NCBI RefSeq assembly: GCF_004765785.1
Contig: NZ_ML219770.1
Coordinates: forward strand, 1-64,000
Source: Halorussus ruber
GTDB taxonomy: Archaea; Halobacteriota; Halobacteria; Halobacteriales; Haladaptataceae
Direction: 5' to 3'
DNA: 64,000 nucleotides
Shown here: positions 16,632 to 25,335 of the stretch, piece after piece
How positions within the stretch are numbered: position 1 is the stretch's first letter
Layout: each line of letters begins with the position of its first letter
The notes under the pieces: generated by a model
What the model was told of the DNA's origin: nothing
The model's input: only the letters and a program-made list of their open reading frames with translations
Database searches by the model: none
Program-made: the position numbers and the translations under genes

Positions 16632-17006
16632 TGACATCCTCCCCGCCCTGAAGGGCGAGGATTCCCACGGCACCGCACCGCTGGATTGGGATGGTTACGG
16701 TTTGTAGCCGCCACGTTGGACAGCTACTGGCTGTGCCAATCAGCCGTTACTCCTATCCTGGCATGGGATTCAGAGATACTTTCGCTTACCACACCCTGAT
16801 TCCTGAGACAGAAGAGGGTGTCTTCTGCGTGGAATCGGGGAATCCCGATATTGTCCGATTAGGAGAGGCGGGCAGGCCGCCTCGGTTGAATAGTATTATG
16901 GTGACTGATTACTTAAAACATCCGTTCGGCACGTCGAGTGTGGTTTGTGGATGACTTGTCGGATTCATCCCCGTCCTGAACGACCGGGCTTTCTCCTTGC
17001 ACTTCC
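16632..17006 (-). mobile_element. IS200/IS605-derived TnpB-less element, copy 2 (complete, 375 bp)
   Basis: The low-coordinate end (tgacatcctccccgccctga) reads on the minus strand as the right-end sequence typical of haloarchaeal IS1341/TnpB elements, including a cgccct/agggcg hairpin. The high-coordinate end reads TTAC then ggaag on the minus strand, the left end and its target. Between them is no tnpA or tnpB. An internal hairpin at 16704-16727 pairs best as minus-strand RNA, where plus-strand c.a mismatches become G-U pairs. It may therefore keep the scaffold part of a TnpB guide RNA. It must have moved using a transposase from elsewhere. Confidence 0.75.
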
Positions 17007-17076
17007 GTAAGAAATCCGGTCCGAACGCTCTCGGCCGCAAGCAGACCCAAGGTGGCCGAGTCCGAACTACGCCCCG

Positions 17077-17850
17077 ATGACCATCAGAAGCGTCGTCCTC
17101 GACGTAGACGGCACCCTCGTCCGAGGAGACCGGCCCATCCCCGGAGCCATCGAGACGGTGGACAGACTCCGCGAGCGCGGCCTCGACCTGCTGATGCTGT
17201 CGAACAACCCGACCCGGACCCCGGCGGACTACGCCGACTGGCTGGCGGACCTCGGCTTCGCGGTGGGGCCCGACGACGTGGTGACCTCGGGGTCGCTGAC
17301 CGCCGACTACGTGGCCGAGGAGTACCCCGGACGCGCGACCTACCTGCTCGGCGAGGAGGGCCTGCGCGAGATGCTGGCGGCACGCGAGGTCCCCCTCGTC
17401 TCGGACCCGGACAGCGCCGACGTGGTCGTCGCCTCCATCGACCGCGAGTTCACCTACGACAGACTCCGCGAGGCGCTCTGGGCGCTGGACGACGCCGCCT
17501 TCCTCGCTACCGACCCCGACCCGACGATTCCCGCCGCCGAGCGCCCGGTGCCGGGGTCGGGAGCCATCGTCGCCGCCGTCGCGGAGGCCGCCGGGCGCGA
17601 ACCGGACGCGATGCTGGGCAAGCCCGCCGAAACCGCCGCGAAGGCGGTCGAGGCCAGAGTCGCGGGCCGGGGCGACGAGGTGCTGGTGGTCGGCGACAGG
17701 TTGGACACCGACGTGCTCCTCGGCGAGCGCGCGGGTCTGCGGACCGCGTTGGTCCTCTCGGGAGTGGCAACGCGCGCAGACGCAGAGAACTCCAATATAA
17801 GTCCAGACGTAGTCCTCGACGACGTGACCGACGTGGACGCGCTCCTATAG
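17077..17850 (+). CDS. HAD-superfamily phosphatase, NagD-like (class IIA)
   Basis: 257 residues. HAD motifs in order: DVDGTL (9-14) with the nucleophile and acid aspartates, SNNPT (motif II), GKP (motif III lysine) and VGDRLDTDV (motif IV). The cap between motifs II and III is the class IIA type of NagD and p-nitrophenylphosphatases. Substrate unknown, probably a small phosphorylated metabolite. It begins 70 bases past the mobile element; its stop overlaps the stop of the photolyase gene on the other strand by six bases. Confidence 0.88.
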   Translation: MTIRSVVLDVDGTLVRGDRPIPGAIETVDRLRERGLDLLMLSNNPTRTPADYADWLADLGFAVGPDDVVTSGSLTADYVAEEYPGRATYLLGEEGLREMLAAREVPLVSDPDSADVVVASIDREFTYDRLREALWALDDAAFLATDPDPTIPAAERPVPGSGAIVAAVAEAAGREPDAMLGKPAETAAKAVEARVAGRGDEVLVVGDRLDTDVLLGERAGLRTALVLSGVATRADAENSNISPDVVLDDVTDVDALL

Positions 17851-19476
17851 GTCTCCCTCGGCGGCGAGTTTCCGGACCTCGGCGGCGCGCTCGCGGATGG
17901 CGGCGAGTTCGTCCTCGGATTTCCGGTCGAGGTTGTGGTAGGTCAGGCCCATCCGGTGATTGCCTCTCAGAGGAGTCTCGTTCTCGGCGAGAAAGTCCCA
18001 GTAGAGAGCGTTGAACGGGCAGGCGTCCTCGCCCGTCGTCGCGTCGGGATTGTACCGGCAGGTCCCGCAGAAGTCGCTCATCTTGTCGATGTAGTTCGCG
18101 CTCGCGGCGTAGGGTTTGGTCGAGAGCGCGTCGGTGGCGAAGGTGCCCATGCCGACGACGTTCGGGGTCGTGACCCAGTGGTAGGCGTCCACGTAGCCGA
18201 AGTGGAACCAGCGGTTGAGTTCGCGGGGATTCGCGCCGTAGATGAGCGCGAAGTTCGAGAGGAGCATCAGGCGCTCGGTGTGGTGGCTGTAGCCGCGGTC
18301 CCAGACGCGCCCGACCGCGGTTTCGAGGCAGTTCGCGTCGGTCTCGCCGTCGTAGTACAGCGGCGGGAGGTCGCGGGTCGCGTCGAGGTGGTTGGCCTCG
18401 CCCATCGCGGGCATCCGGCGGCGGTAGGCGTGGCGGACGAACTCCCGCCAGCCGAGGACCTGCCTGACGAACCCCTCGACGCTCTCGATGGGTGGCGCAC
18501 CCGATTCGTCTGCTTCGTAGGCCCGAATCGCTCGCTCGACGACCTCCTCGGGCCGGAGGAGGCCGAGGTTGAGCGCGGGCGACAGCAGGGCGTGATTGGC
18601 CGACCACGACCGTTCGAGCATGGCGTCCTGATACGGGCCGAACTCGGGCAGGCGCTCGGCGACGAACCGGTCGAGGGCGGTCAGGGCCTGCTCGCGGGTG
18701 ACGGGCCAGCGAAAGCGGTCGCCGTCGCCGACGAAAACCTGCTCGTCGCCCCACGTCTCGAACTCCTCGCGCACCCAGTCGGCGACCTCGCGGGTCGTCT
18801 CTGTGACCTCGAACGCGGGCGGGTCGGGAAACTCGTACTCGTCGGGTGGAAACTGGCGGTTCGTCTCGTCGTAGTTCCACTCCCCGCCGATGGGTCGAGG
18901 GTCGGGTTCGCCCCCTCGCTCGTCGCTTTCGGCGGGGTCCTCCGTTTCGGGTGACTCCTCCATCAGGTACCCCGTCTCCCGGCGCATCCACCGATAGAAG
19001 GTCTCGTGACGAGGAACGGCGTCGGGGAATCGCGCGTCGAACTCGTCGGGCGAGCAGCAAAACAGGTCGTTCTCCGCGATTTCGAGGCGGTCCGCTGTGT
19101 CCTCGTCCTCACGCTCGCCTTCGTCCCCGCCCTCGCCAGCGGCGTCGGCGACGAGTTCGCGGAGGCGGTCGGCCGCGCCGTGGCTCGCGGGTTCCATCAC
19201 CCGGAGTCGGTCGTCGGGGTGGGCCTCGAAGTGGTCCGCGAGGGCCGCGCCGAAGGTGTCGGCCCGCCGGTACTCGACTTCGTAGCCGTCCGCGCGCAAC
19301 TCCTCGCGGAAGTGGCGCATGGCGGCGAAGACGAGGGTGAGTTTCTGGGGGTGGTAGGGCATCCGACGGGCGAACCGGCGGGCCTCCACGAGGAGGACGC
19401 GCTCCTCGCCGGGGTCGATTTCGCCGAGCGGTCCCGCGTCGGGGTGTAACTGGTCGCCCAGAACCCAGACGGTCAT
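17845..19476 (-). CDS. FeS-type bacterial cryptochrome/photolyase (6-4 photolyase-like)
   Basis: 543 residues. It begins MTVWVLGDQL, the start of the FeS-BCP/CryPro group (previously DUF519-like deoxyribodipyrimidine photolyase-related proteins). The C-terminal FAD domain carries the four Fe-S cysteines: one in ANCLETAV and three in DFCGTC and EDACPF. Relatives repair (6-4) photoproducts in light and hold a 4Fe-4S cluster, FAD and a lumazine antenna. An acidic, disordered insert lies at about 120-145 and 185-205. ATG at 19476 is preferred to one nine codons upstream. The tandem repeats at 19546-19701 lie just upstream. Confidence 0.88.
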   Translation of the reverse strand: MTVWVLGDQLHPDAGPLGEIDPGEERVLLVEARRFARRMPYHPQKLTLVFAAMRHFREELRADGYEVEYRRADTFGAALADHFEAHPDDRLRVMEPASHGAADRLRELVADAAGEGGDEGEREDEDTADRLEIAENDLFCCSPDEFDARFPDAVPRHETFYRWMRRETGYLMEESPETEDPAESDERGGEPDPRPIGGEWNYDETNRQFPPDEYEFPDPPAFEVTETTREVADWVREEFETWGDEQVFVGDGDRFRWPVTREQALTALDRFVAERLPEFGPYQDAMLERSWSANHALLSPALNLGLLRPEEVVERAIRAYEADESGAPPIESVEGFVRQVLGWREFVRHAYRRRMPAMGEANHLDATRDLPPLYYDGETDANCLETAVGRVWDRGYSHHTERLMLLSNFALIYGANPRELNRWFHFGYVDAYHWVTTPNVVGMGTFATDALSTKPYAASANYIDKMSDFCGTCRYNPDATTGEDACPFNALYWDFLAENETPLRGNHRMGLTYHNLDRKSEDELAAIRERAAEVRKLAAEGDL

Positions 19477-19545
19477 GCCCCGAGATTCGGGCGGAACCGG
19501 CATAAGTTCGGGCGTCGGCGGCGGGTGGAGGTGGCCGAGCAGGTA

Positions 19546-19603
19546 GAGCGGTGGTCGGGCCGCTCGGAGAGGGTGAGCGGTGGTCGGACCGCTCGGAGAG
19601 GGT
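19546..19603. repeat. 29-bp tandem repeat, two units
   Basis: gagcggtggtcggg plus ccgctcggagagggt is repeated at 19546-19574 and 19575-19603 with one difference. It lies in the region upstream of the photolyase gene. Confidence 0.85.
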
Positions 19604-19623
19604 GCGCTCGACTGGGCGAACCA

Positions 19624-19701
19624 CCAGCAGACACTCGGTGTCCCTTCCGCCAGCAGACGCTCGGTGTTCCTTCCGCCAGCAGACGCTCGGTGTCCCTTCC
19701 G
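19624..19701. repeat. 26-bp tandem repeat, three units
   Basis: Units at 19624-19649, 19650-19675 and 19676-19701, each ccagcagacgctcggtgt plus cccttccg with one change in unit 1 and one in unit 2. There is no spacer, so this is not CRISPR. Together with the 29-bp pair and an AT-rich stretch (19730-19795) it fills the gap before the ferredoxin gene. Confidence 0.9.
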
Positions 19702-19797
19702 ACAGGAGGAGACGAGAGATTTCGAGAGAAAGACAACTGTAGTGGTTCCTAAGGATTTTAAATAAATCTAAAAGACAATTATAGGATTCTTTCGGCG

Positions 19798-20178
19798 CTA
19801 CTCGTCGGCTCCCGGCTCGACCGATTCCGACCGTCGGTCCCGCCCACCTGCCGTCTCGTCGCGCTGGATTTTCTGGCCCCAGAAGCCCGGGTGTTTGATT
19901 ACCTCCACGTCGCCCTGCACGCGGGTCTGGCACGCCAGTCGGAGTCCCGAGTCCTCGTCGTGTGGCGGGAGTGAGAGTCGCCTGCGCTCGTCGTCGCGCA
20001 TCTCGCTCACGTCGCCGCTGACCTCGACGGCGCAGGTCCCGCAGGTCGCGTGACCCCGGCAGTTGAGATACTCCGACGCGCCGTTGTGCGGCGACTCTCC
20101 CGCGTCGAGCAGGGCGTCTCTCAGCACGTCCCCCTGACTGCACTCGATTTCTTTCTCCTCGAACCGAATCGTCGGCAT
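19798..20178 (-). CDS. 2Fe-2S ferredoxin
   Basis: 126 residues. Plant-type [2Fe-2S] ligands are visible: NCRGHATCGTC and the fourth cysteine in RLACQTRV. It begins MPTIRFEEKEIECSQG, the normal start of this fold. The C-terminus (from about 100) is a charged tail. It should carry electrons in the cytosol. It lies upstream of the photolyase gene in the same direction but about 320 bases away, so a shared transcript is unlikely. Confidence 0.9.
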   Translation of the reverse strand: MPTIRFEEKEIECSQGDVLRDALLDAGESPHNGASEYLNCRGHATCGTCAVEVSGDVSEMRDDERRRLSLPPHDEDSGLRLACQTRVQGDVEVIKHPGFWGQKIQRDETAGGRDRRSESVEPGADE

Positions 20179-20532
20179 GGGAACGAACACGGCCGCACTC
20201 GTGTTAACTGTTAGCACTCTGGGGCCGGGGGTCGAAGAGTCAAAACTGCGAGCGGTCGAGAAGTCAGAGAGCGAACCGTCGAGGGGTCCGGAAAGCGAAC
20301 CGTCGAACGGTCGGAACGGCGAGCGGTCGGGGTCCGAAAGGGTGGCTAGTATCCGCATATTCGAGGCGGGGTCCGATTCGGACGCGAGCCGAGCGACCGA
20401 GAAGCGCCGCTCGTGAGGTGCGCTTTCGCCGTCTCGCGGTTTAAATAACTCGTTAAATTCGGAATTTCGCGCGCCGACGTTCGTGGCCAAAAGCGAAGCA
20501 CATACAAGCCCCCGTCCGATGTATTGCGATAT
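20179..20532. other. Intergenic region between ferredoxin and secY, with degenerate tandem repeats
   Basis: From about 20248 to 20338 there are four imperfect units of 21-26 bases built on gcgagcggtcga / gcgaaccgtcga followed by ggtccg. Downstream is an AT-rich patch (ttaaataactcgttaaattc near 20440) and a TATA-like acatacaag about 29 bases before secY. Open frames here look like chance. Confidence 0.55.
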
Positions 20533-21999
20533 ATGAGTTGGAAAGAAGCGGCAGAACCAGTACTTACGCGGATGCCCTCCGTGCGACGGCCGGAGGGCCA
20601 CGTCCCCTTCAAGCGAAAGCTTGGGTGGACTGCGGGCGTGTTGGTTCTGTATTTCTTCCTCACGAACGTCTACCTGTACGGCGTGAACATCGGAGGCGCG
20701 GACGCCTTCGGTCAGTTCCGCTCCATACTGGCGGGCGGTCAAGGTACAGTCCTCCAGCTGGGTATCGGTCCGATCGTCACCGCGAGCATCGTCCTCCAGT
20801 TGCTCGGCGGCGCGGACCTGCTCGGACTCGACACCGACGACCCCCGCGACCAAGTACTCTATCAGGGCCTCCAGAAGCTGCTGGTGGTCGTGATGATCTT
20901 CCTGACCGGCCTCCCGATGGTGTTCGCGGGCGGATTCCTGCAGGTCGACCAACAGGTCGCCGCGAGCCTCCCCGGCGGCGCGATGGGCGTCAAGTGGCTC
21001 ATCTTCGCCCAGATTGCAGTCGGCGGCATCCTCGTCCTCTTCATGGACGAGATCATCAGCAAGTGGGGCGTCGGCTCCGGCATCGGCCTGTTCATTATCG
21101 CTGGCGTCAGCCAGAAGCTCCTGGGCGGGCTGTTCGCGTGGCCGGGACTGCCCGGCGAGACTGGCCTCATCCCAACGTGGATCGGCCTCGTCACGGGGAC
21201 TGCTGAGAACACGCCTTCGTTGCTGACCGGAGAGGGTATTCAGTACCTCCTTCTCGGCGGCGGAGGAATTCTCGCGCTCGTCACGACGGTACTCATCTTC
21301 GCCATCGTCGTCTACGCCGAGAGCGTCCGGGTCGAGATTCCGCTGAGCCACGCCCGCGTGAAGGGCGCTCGGGGTCGCTTCCCCGTCAAGCTCATCTACG
21401 CGAGCGTCCTGCCGATGATTCTCGTCCGAGCGCTCCAGGCCAACCTCCAGTTCCTCGGGCGCATCCTCTACAGCCAACTGGGTAGCGGGATGCCCGGCTG
21501 GCTAGGGACCTACTCGCAGGGGACCCCCACCGGCGGGCTGTTCTACTACCTGGCTCCGATTCAGGCGCGTGAGCAGTGGATGTGGTGGCTCGCAGGAACT
21601 GCACAAGAGCCGTGGCAAATCATCCTCCGGGTCCTCATCGACCTCACGTTCATGGTCGTCGGCGGAGCCATCTTCGCCATCTTCTGGGTCGAGACGACCG
21701 ACATGGGTCCGGAGGCCACCGCGAAGCAGATTCAGAACTCCGGCATGCAGATTCCGGGCTTCCGCCAGAACACGGGCGTCATCGAGAAGGTCATGGAACG
21801 CTACATCCCGCAGGTCACCGTCATCGGCGGCGCGCTGGTCGGCCTGCTGGCCGTGATGGCCAACATGCTCGGCACCATCGGCGGCGTCTCCGGCACGGGA
21901 CTGCTGCTGACCGTCTCCATCACCTACAAGCTCTACGAGGAGATCGCCGAGGAGCAACTGATGGAGATGCACCCGATGATGCGGGACATGTTCGGATAA
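20533..21999 (+). CDS. secY: Preprotein translocase subunit SecY
   Basis: 488 residues with ten membrane segments. Haloarchaeal SecY text is plain: EGHVPFKRKLGWT, LQLGIGPIVTASIVLQLLGG, DTDDPRDQVLYQGLQK and the plug/cytosolic loop SVRVEIPLSHARVKGARG. It forms the SecYE-beta channel in the cytoplasmic membrane. ATG at 20533 is used; a start three codons earlier is possible. In most haloarchaea secY sits after rpl15 in the ribosomal spc operon; here no ribosomal gene is near, so it has its own promoter. Confidence 0.97.
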   Translation: MSWKEAAEPVLTRMPSVRRPEGHVPFKRKLGWTAGVLVLYFFLTNVYLYGVNIGGADAFGQFRSILAGGQGTVLQLGIGPIVTASIVLQLLGGADLLGLDTDDPRDQVLYQGLQKLLVVVMIFLTGLPMVFAGGFLQVDQQVAASLPGGAMGVKWLIFAQIAVGGILVLFMDEIISKWGVGSGIGLFIIAGVSQKLLGGLFAWPGLPGETGLIPTWIGLVTGTAENTPSLLTGEGIQYLLLGGGGILALVTTVLIFAIVVYAESVRVEIPLSHARVKGARGRFPVKLIYASVLPMILVRALQANLQFLGRILYSQLGSGMPGWLGTYSQGTPTGGLFYYLAPIQAREQWMWWLAGTAQEPWQIILRVLIDLTFMVVGGAIFAIFWVETTDMGPEATAKQIQNSGMQIPGFRQNTGVIEKVMERYIPQVTVIGGALVGLLAVMANMLGTIGGVSGTGLLLTVSITYKLYEEIAEEQLMEMHPMMRDMFG

Positions 22000-22104
22000 C
22001 GCAGACGACGAATCCAACCCTTTTCGCTGTCGTTCGTACCCGACTCGAGACTTCTCTCTCGGCTCAGCAGCACGCGCCGAAAGGAGTCACGAAACCGCGT
22101 CCAC

Positions 22105-23010
22105 TCAAATCCGGTACAGTAGCGTCGCCCAGAACTCTCGGAACGCGTCGTCCAAGGCCTCTTTCGGTTCCCCGGTCGCGTCCACCGCGCTGGTGACCTC
22201 GGCCCGCTCCTCGAACTCCCCGAGGAGCGTGCGCTGGCCGACGACGAACAGGCGATCCGGACCGTCCTCGCCGACCATCTCCTCGATAGTCTCCTCGCAC
22301 TTCTCCAGATGCTCGTCGATTTGGGCGTCGCGTCGCCGCTCGAACCGGCCCTGCGAGAACCCGCCCTTCGAGTGGTCTGAGTTCACGTCGCTCTCGAATC
22401 CCTCGAAGGAGACGCGCTCGGTCTCGTCGTAGACGCCGAGCGCGAACACGTCCGACCGGACCAGCGCCAGCGCGAACTCGCCGGTCGGCAGGAACCACTC
22501 GCGGTCGAGGTCGAAGCCGTCGGCCCACCGAGCGAAGGGGTCGGGTTCGACCGGCGGCGCGAGCGCGGCGCTGACGAGGCCAGCGTCGTCGGTGACCGCC
22601 AGACAGGGCCGGGCGCGACTGACCAACGTAGCGTGGTCGCCGAACGCGGATTCGACTTCGGCAGGGAGCCCGGCGTCGTCGGGGACCATCGCGGTCAGCG
22701 CGCCCTCGGGGTCGGTCTCGACGGAGTCGAGGCGCGAGAGGAGTTCGGCGAGGCGGTCGCCCCGAACCGTCTCGACGCCCCGAAATTCGAGGTCGGCCTC
22801 GTCGGATTCGGTGCGCTCCACGCGGTCCTCCAACTCGGCGATGCGGTCTTCGAGTCGGTTGACGCGCTGTTCGGCCTCCTGTCGGGCGGTGGCGGCCTCG
22901 GCGCGGCGTTCCTCCTCGGCCTCCAACTGGCGTTCGAGGTGGCGCTTCTCCTCTTCGAGGTCGGCGATGCGGTCTTTCAACTCCGCGCGACCGAGCAACT
23001 CGTCGAGCAT
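22105..23010 (-). CDS. VLRF1-type (Vms1/ANKZF1-like) release-factor-domain protein
   Basis: 301 residues. A long coiled coil (about 5-75) precedes an eRF1-domain-2-like fold, with HSKGGFSQGRFERRR around residue 205, where the Gly/Gln segment matches the catalytic GxxQ loop of Vms1-like release factor 1. In eukaryotes this domain frees stalled nascent chains from tRNA on 60S subunits. Archaeal members are thought to do similar ribosome rescue; that is inference here. The start ATG at 23010 lies four codons after a TTG that would also be in frame. It is divergent from the phosphoesterase at 23148. Confidence 0.75.
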   Translation of the reverse strand: MLDELLGRAELKDRIADLEEEKRHLERQLEAEEERRAEAATARQEAEQRVNRLEDRIAELEDRVERTESDEADLEFRGVETVRGDRLAELLSRLDSVETDPEGALTAMVPDDAGLPAEVESAFGDHATLVSRARPCLAVTDDAGLVSAALAPPVEPDPFARWADGFDLDREWFLPTGEFALALVRSDVFALGVYDETERVSFEGFESDVNSDHSKGGFSQGRFERRRDAQIDEHLEKCEETIEEMVGEDGPDRLFVVGQRTLLGEFEERAEVTSAVDATGEPKEALDDAFREFWATLLYRI

Positions 23011-23147
23011 TCGGCGTGACAAGTGAGCGGAGGCGTCTTGTAGTTTCTGCTCTCCGACCCACCGCCCATTCTATATAGTTTAGGGTGCTAAATATATACT
23101 TTCTGCGCTACGTTTATGAGGTTCAGGGGGCTAGCTTCGACCAACCA

Positions 23148-24194
23148 ATGACAGAGGGAAGTGGGGTCCAGAAGCGCCGACGCGACGCACCGGCACCCGC
23201 CGAGTTAGACCAGCAAGGCGGCGAAACCGCCGACCAGACCGACCGGACCGACCAGACCGATTTGACCGAACTGAGTTCCCGCGCCGACCCGACCACGCTG
23301 GCGCGGTTCGACCGCCCGCGGACCGACGACCGGACCGCGCTGGCGGTGTTCTCCGACCCGCACCTCTCGACCGACAAGGAGGGAACGTGGAAGGCTTACC
23401 ACCGGACCGAGGAGCGCCTCCGGTCGGCGGTTGCCGACGCCAACGCGCGGAAGGTAGACGGCGTCATCGTGGCGGGCGACCTGACCGAGGACGGTCGCCC
23501 CGAGGACTTCGACGGCGTGGCCGACGTGCTGGCCGACCTGAACGCCCCGTTCGTCGCGGTGCCGGGCAACCACGACGTGCCCAAGGCCTTCGACGACCAC
23601 GAGACGCCCCCGGTCGCCGAGTTCGCCGAGCGGTTCGCGCCCGAGGAGTTCCCCTTCCGCGAGGAGTTGGGCGGCGTAGACGTGCTGGGCCTGAACTCGG
23701 CCTCCTCGCCCGGCGGCGAACTCGACGCGACCCACGACGGCGCGATTTCCGACGACCAGCTCGCGTGGCTCGAATCCGCCCTGCCCGAGACCGACGCCGC
23801 GCTGGTCGTCTCGCACCACAATCCGCCGGGCCTCGAATCCCACCTCGCCGAGACTCACTACGCGCCCCACCCGCCGGTCGGGGACTCCTCGGCCTTCGTG
23901 GACGCGCTGGCGGGCCACGACGCCCTCCACCTCTCGGGGCACGTCCACCTGCCCGCGGCTATCTCGGGTGACATTCGAGGACTGGTCTGCCCGGCGCTCT
24001 CGTCGTTCCCGCAGGCCTACACCCTCGCCGAAATCGGTCCCGAGGGCACGACCCTCCGGATGGTCCCGGTCGCCGACCCCGAGGGCCTCGAGGAGGCCCA
24101 CGACCTCGCGCGGACCCACTCCGACCGGAGCGCGGACATCGCCGAGATGGTCGAGAGCCAACTCGCGGACCTCCCGCTGGCCGCCGAGCGATAG
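23148..24194 (+). CDS. Calcineurin-like metallophosphoesterase
   Basis: 348 residues. The metal-binding set is visible: DPH (after FS), GDL in VIVAGDLTED, GNHD in VPGNHDVPK, SHH in VVSHHNPP and GHVH in LSGHVHLPA. The first 55 residues are polar and rich in Asp/Thr with DQTDRTDQTD repeats, probably disordered. Substrate unknown; relatives act on cyclic nucleotides, phospholipids or nucleic acids. No signal peptide, so cytosolic. Confidence 0.88.
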   Translation: MTEGSGVQKRRRDAPAPAELDQQGGETADQTDRTDQTDLTELSSRADPTTLARFDRPRTDDRTALAVFSDPHLSTDKEGTWKAYHRTEERLRSAVADANARKVDGVIVAGDLTEDGRPEDFDGVADVLADLNAPFVAVPGNHDVPKAFDDHETPPVAEFAERFAPEEFPFREELGGVDVLGLNSASSPGGELDATHDGAISDDQLAWLESALPETDAALVVSHHNPPGLESHLAETHYAPHPPVGDSSAFVDALAGHDALHLSGHVHLPAAISGDIRGLVCPALSSFPQAYTLAEIGPEGTTLRMVPVADPEGLEEAHDLARTHSDRSADIAEMVESQLADLPLAAER

Positions 24195-24212
24195 GCGAGT
24201 TCGTTTTCTCGA

Positions 24213-24392
24213 CTACTCGTCGCTTCGGTCGTCACTTCGTCCGCCACCGCCGTTCCCCGGCGGTCCACCGGACCCGATTTCGGAGGGTGGCCGATACCGC
24301 TCTCGACCGAAGAAGCCTCTGAGCGCCAGCGTCGTCCCGATGTAGGACGCCGTCACGAGGACCAAAAATCCGAGTACCAAGTCGAAGACCAT
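24213..24392 (-). CDS. Small one-helix membrane protein
   Basis: 59 residues: one hydrophobic segment (VFDLVLGFLVLVTASYIGTT) followed by a basic RERYRPPSE and a Gly-rich tail with SDDRSDE. The frame stays open upstream but that part overlaps the opposite gene's promoter. Short, so the call rests on the clean membrane segment and placement in the gap. Confidence 0.5.
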   Translation of the reverse strand: MVFDLVLGFLVLVTASYIGTTLALRGFFGRERYRPPSEIGSGGPPGNGGGGRSDDRSDE

Positions 24393-24489
24393 CGTACCGA
24401 CGACCCCCACCGCGAATGTAAAGTTGACGCATCGAGCGCCCGAGTAAATCGTCGGAGCGCCTTTGAGCGCGCGGCCCGTCGGTGTTCGC

Positions 24490-25260
24490 ATGGGGGAGAC
24501 TGACACAGCGCCCGCCGAGTCCATCGACCGCGTCCTCGTGGCGGGCGCGACCGGCCGCACCGGACGAGAGATTCTGCGGACGCTCGAATCGACCGAGTGC
24601 GAGGTCGTCGGCCTCGCGCGCTCGCTCGACGACAGAGGAGAACTGCTGGCCCGCGGGGCCGACGAGACGGTCGTGGGCGACCTGCTCGAACCGCGGGACG
24701 CGGCCCGCGCGGTCCGAAGCTGTGACGCCGTGCTGTGCGCGGTCGGGAGCGGGCCGACGCTCGCACCGCTTCTGGGCGACCCGCTGGTGGACGGCGAGGG
24801 CGTCCGAAACCTCGTCACCGCGGCGGTCGCGGCCGACTGCGAGGCGTTCGTCTTCGAGAGTTCCATCGGCGTCGGCGACTCGGCCGAGTCGATGCCCGCC
24901 GGGTTCCGGATGCTCCTCGGGCCGATTCTGCGCGCGAAGAACGACGCCGAGGCCGCGCTCCGGTCGTCGGGGCTTCGGTACACCATCTTGCGCCCCGGCG
25001 GTCTGACGGATGGACCGGCCACGGGCGACGTGCTGGTCGGCGAAGGCGGCGCGACAGTCTCGGGGTCGATTCCCCGCGCGGACGTGGCCCGGTTGATGGT
25101 CGCCGCGCTGTTCACGCCCGCGGCAGGGAACCGGACCTTCGAGGTGGTCTCGCGGTCGGGACTTCGCGGGACTCCTCGGGGACTGGTCGAAATCGACTGG
25201 CAGTACCCCGACGACCTCGAACCGGTGGAAATCGAAGTCGAGGACGGGACGGGAGAGTAA
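24490..25260 (+). CDS. NAD(P)-binding protein, atypical SDR (NmrA-like)
   Basis: 256 residues. The nucleotide-binding motif GATGRTGREIL is near residue 20 and the later YTILRPGGLTDGPATG is typical of atypical SDRs that bind NAD(P)H (NmrA/YwnB-like). The YxxxK pair of classical SDRs is missing. It could be a dehydrogenase-like sensor or epimerase. ATG at 24490 is used; an in-frame start nine codons upstream is less likely. Confidence 0.85.
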   Translation: MGETDTAPAESIDRVLVAGATGRTGREILRTLESTECEVVGLARSLDDRGELLARGADETVVGDLLEPRDAARAVRSCDAVLCAVGSGPTLAPLLGDPLVDGEGVRNLVTAAVAADCEAFVFESSIGVGDSAESMPAGFRMLLGPILRAKNDAEAALRSSGLRYTILRPGGLTDGPATGDVLVGEGGATVSGSIPRADVARLMVAALFTPAAGNRTFEVVSRSGLRGTPRGLVEIDWQYPDDLEPVEIEVEDGTGE

Positions 25261-25335
25261 TCGGGGAAAACAGCGCGGTCGCTCCTCGGGCGAAATCGTC
25301 CGAAAAACGATGGCCGCAGTAGAGGTGGCCGAGCG

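Noticed and set aside
16691-16954. 87-residue reading frame inside element copy 2, with a similar 66-residue one in copy 3 (41720-41920)
   Set aside because: The frames share only the first 27 residues, then diverge through base insertions, and contain no known domain. Base changes keep RNA pairing rather than protein sequence.
19624-19701. Possible CRISPR array
   Set aside because: The 26-bp units are directly adjacent without spacers, and no cas gene is in the window.
20177-20416. 79-residue frame on the plus strand upstream of secY
   Set aside because: It lies over degenerate tandem repeats, lacks a domain and overlaps the ferredoxin start.
19798-21477. 559-residue minus-strand frame joining the ferredoxin with sequence opposite secY
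   Set aside because: Only the last 126 residues (ferredoxin) are real; the upstream part is antisense to secY.
24213-25115. 300-residue minus-strand frame
   Set aside because: Most of it is antisense to the NAD(P)-binding gene; only the final 59 residues look like a protein.
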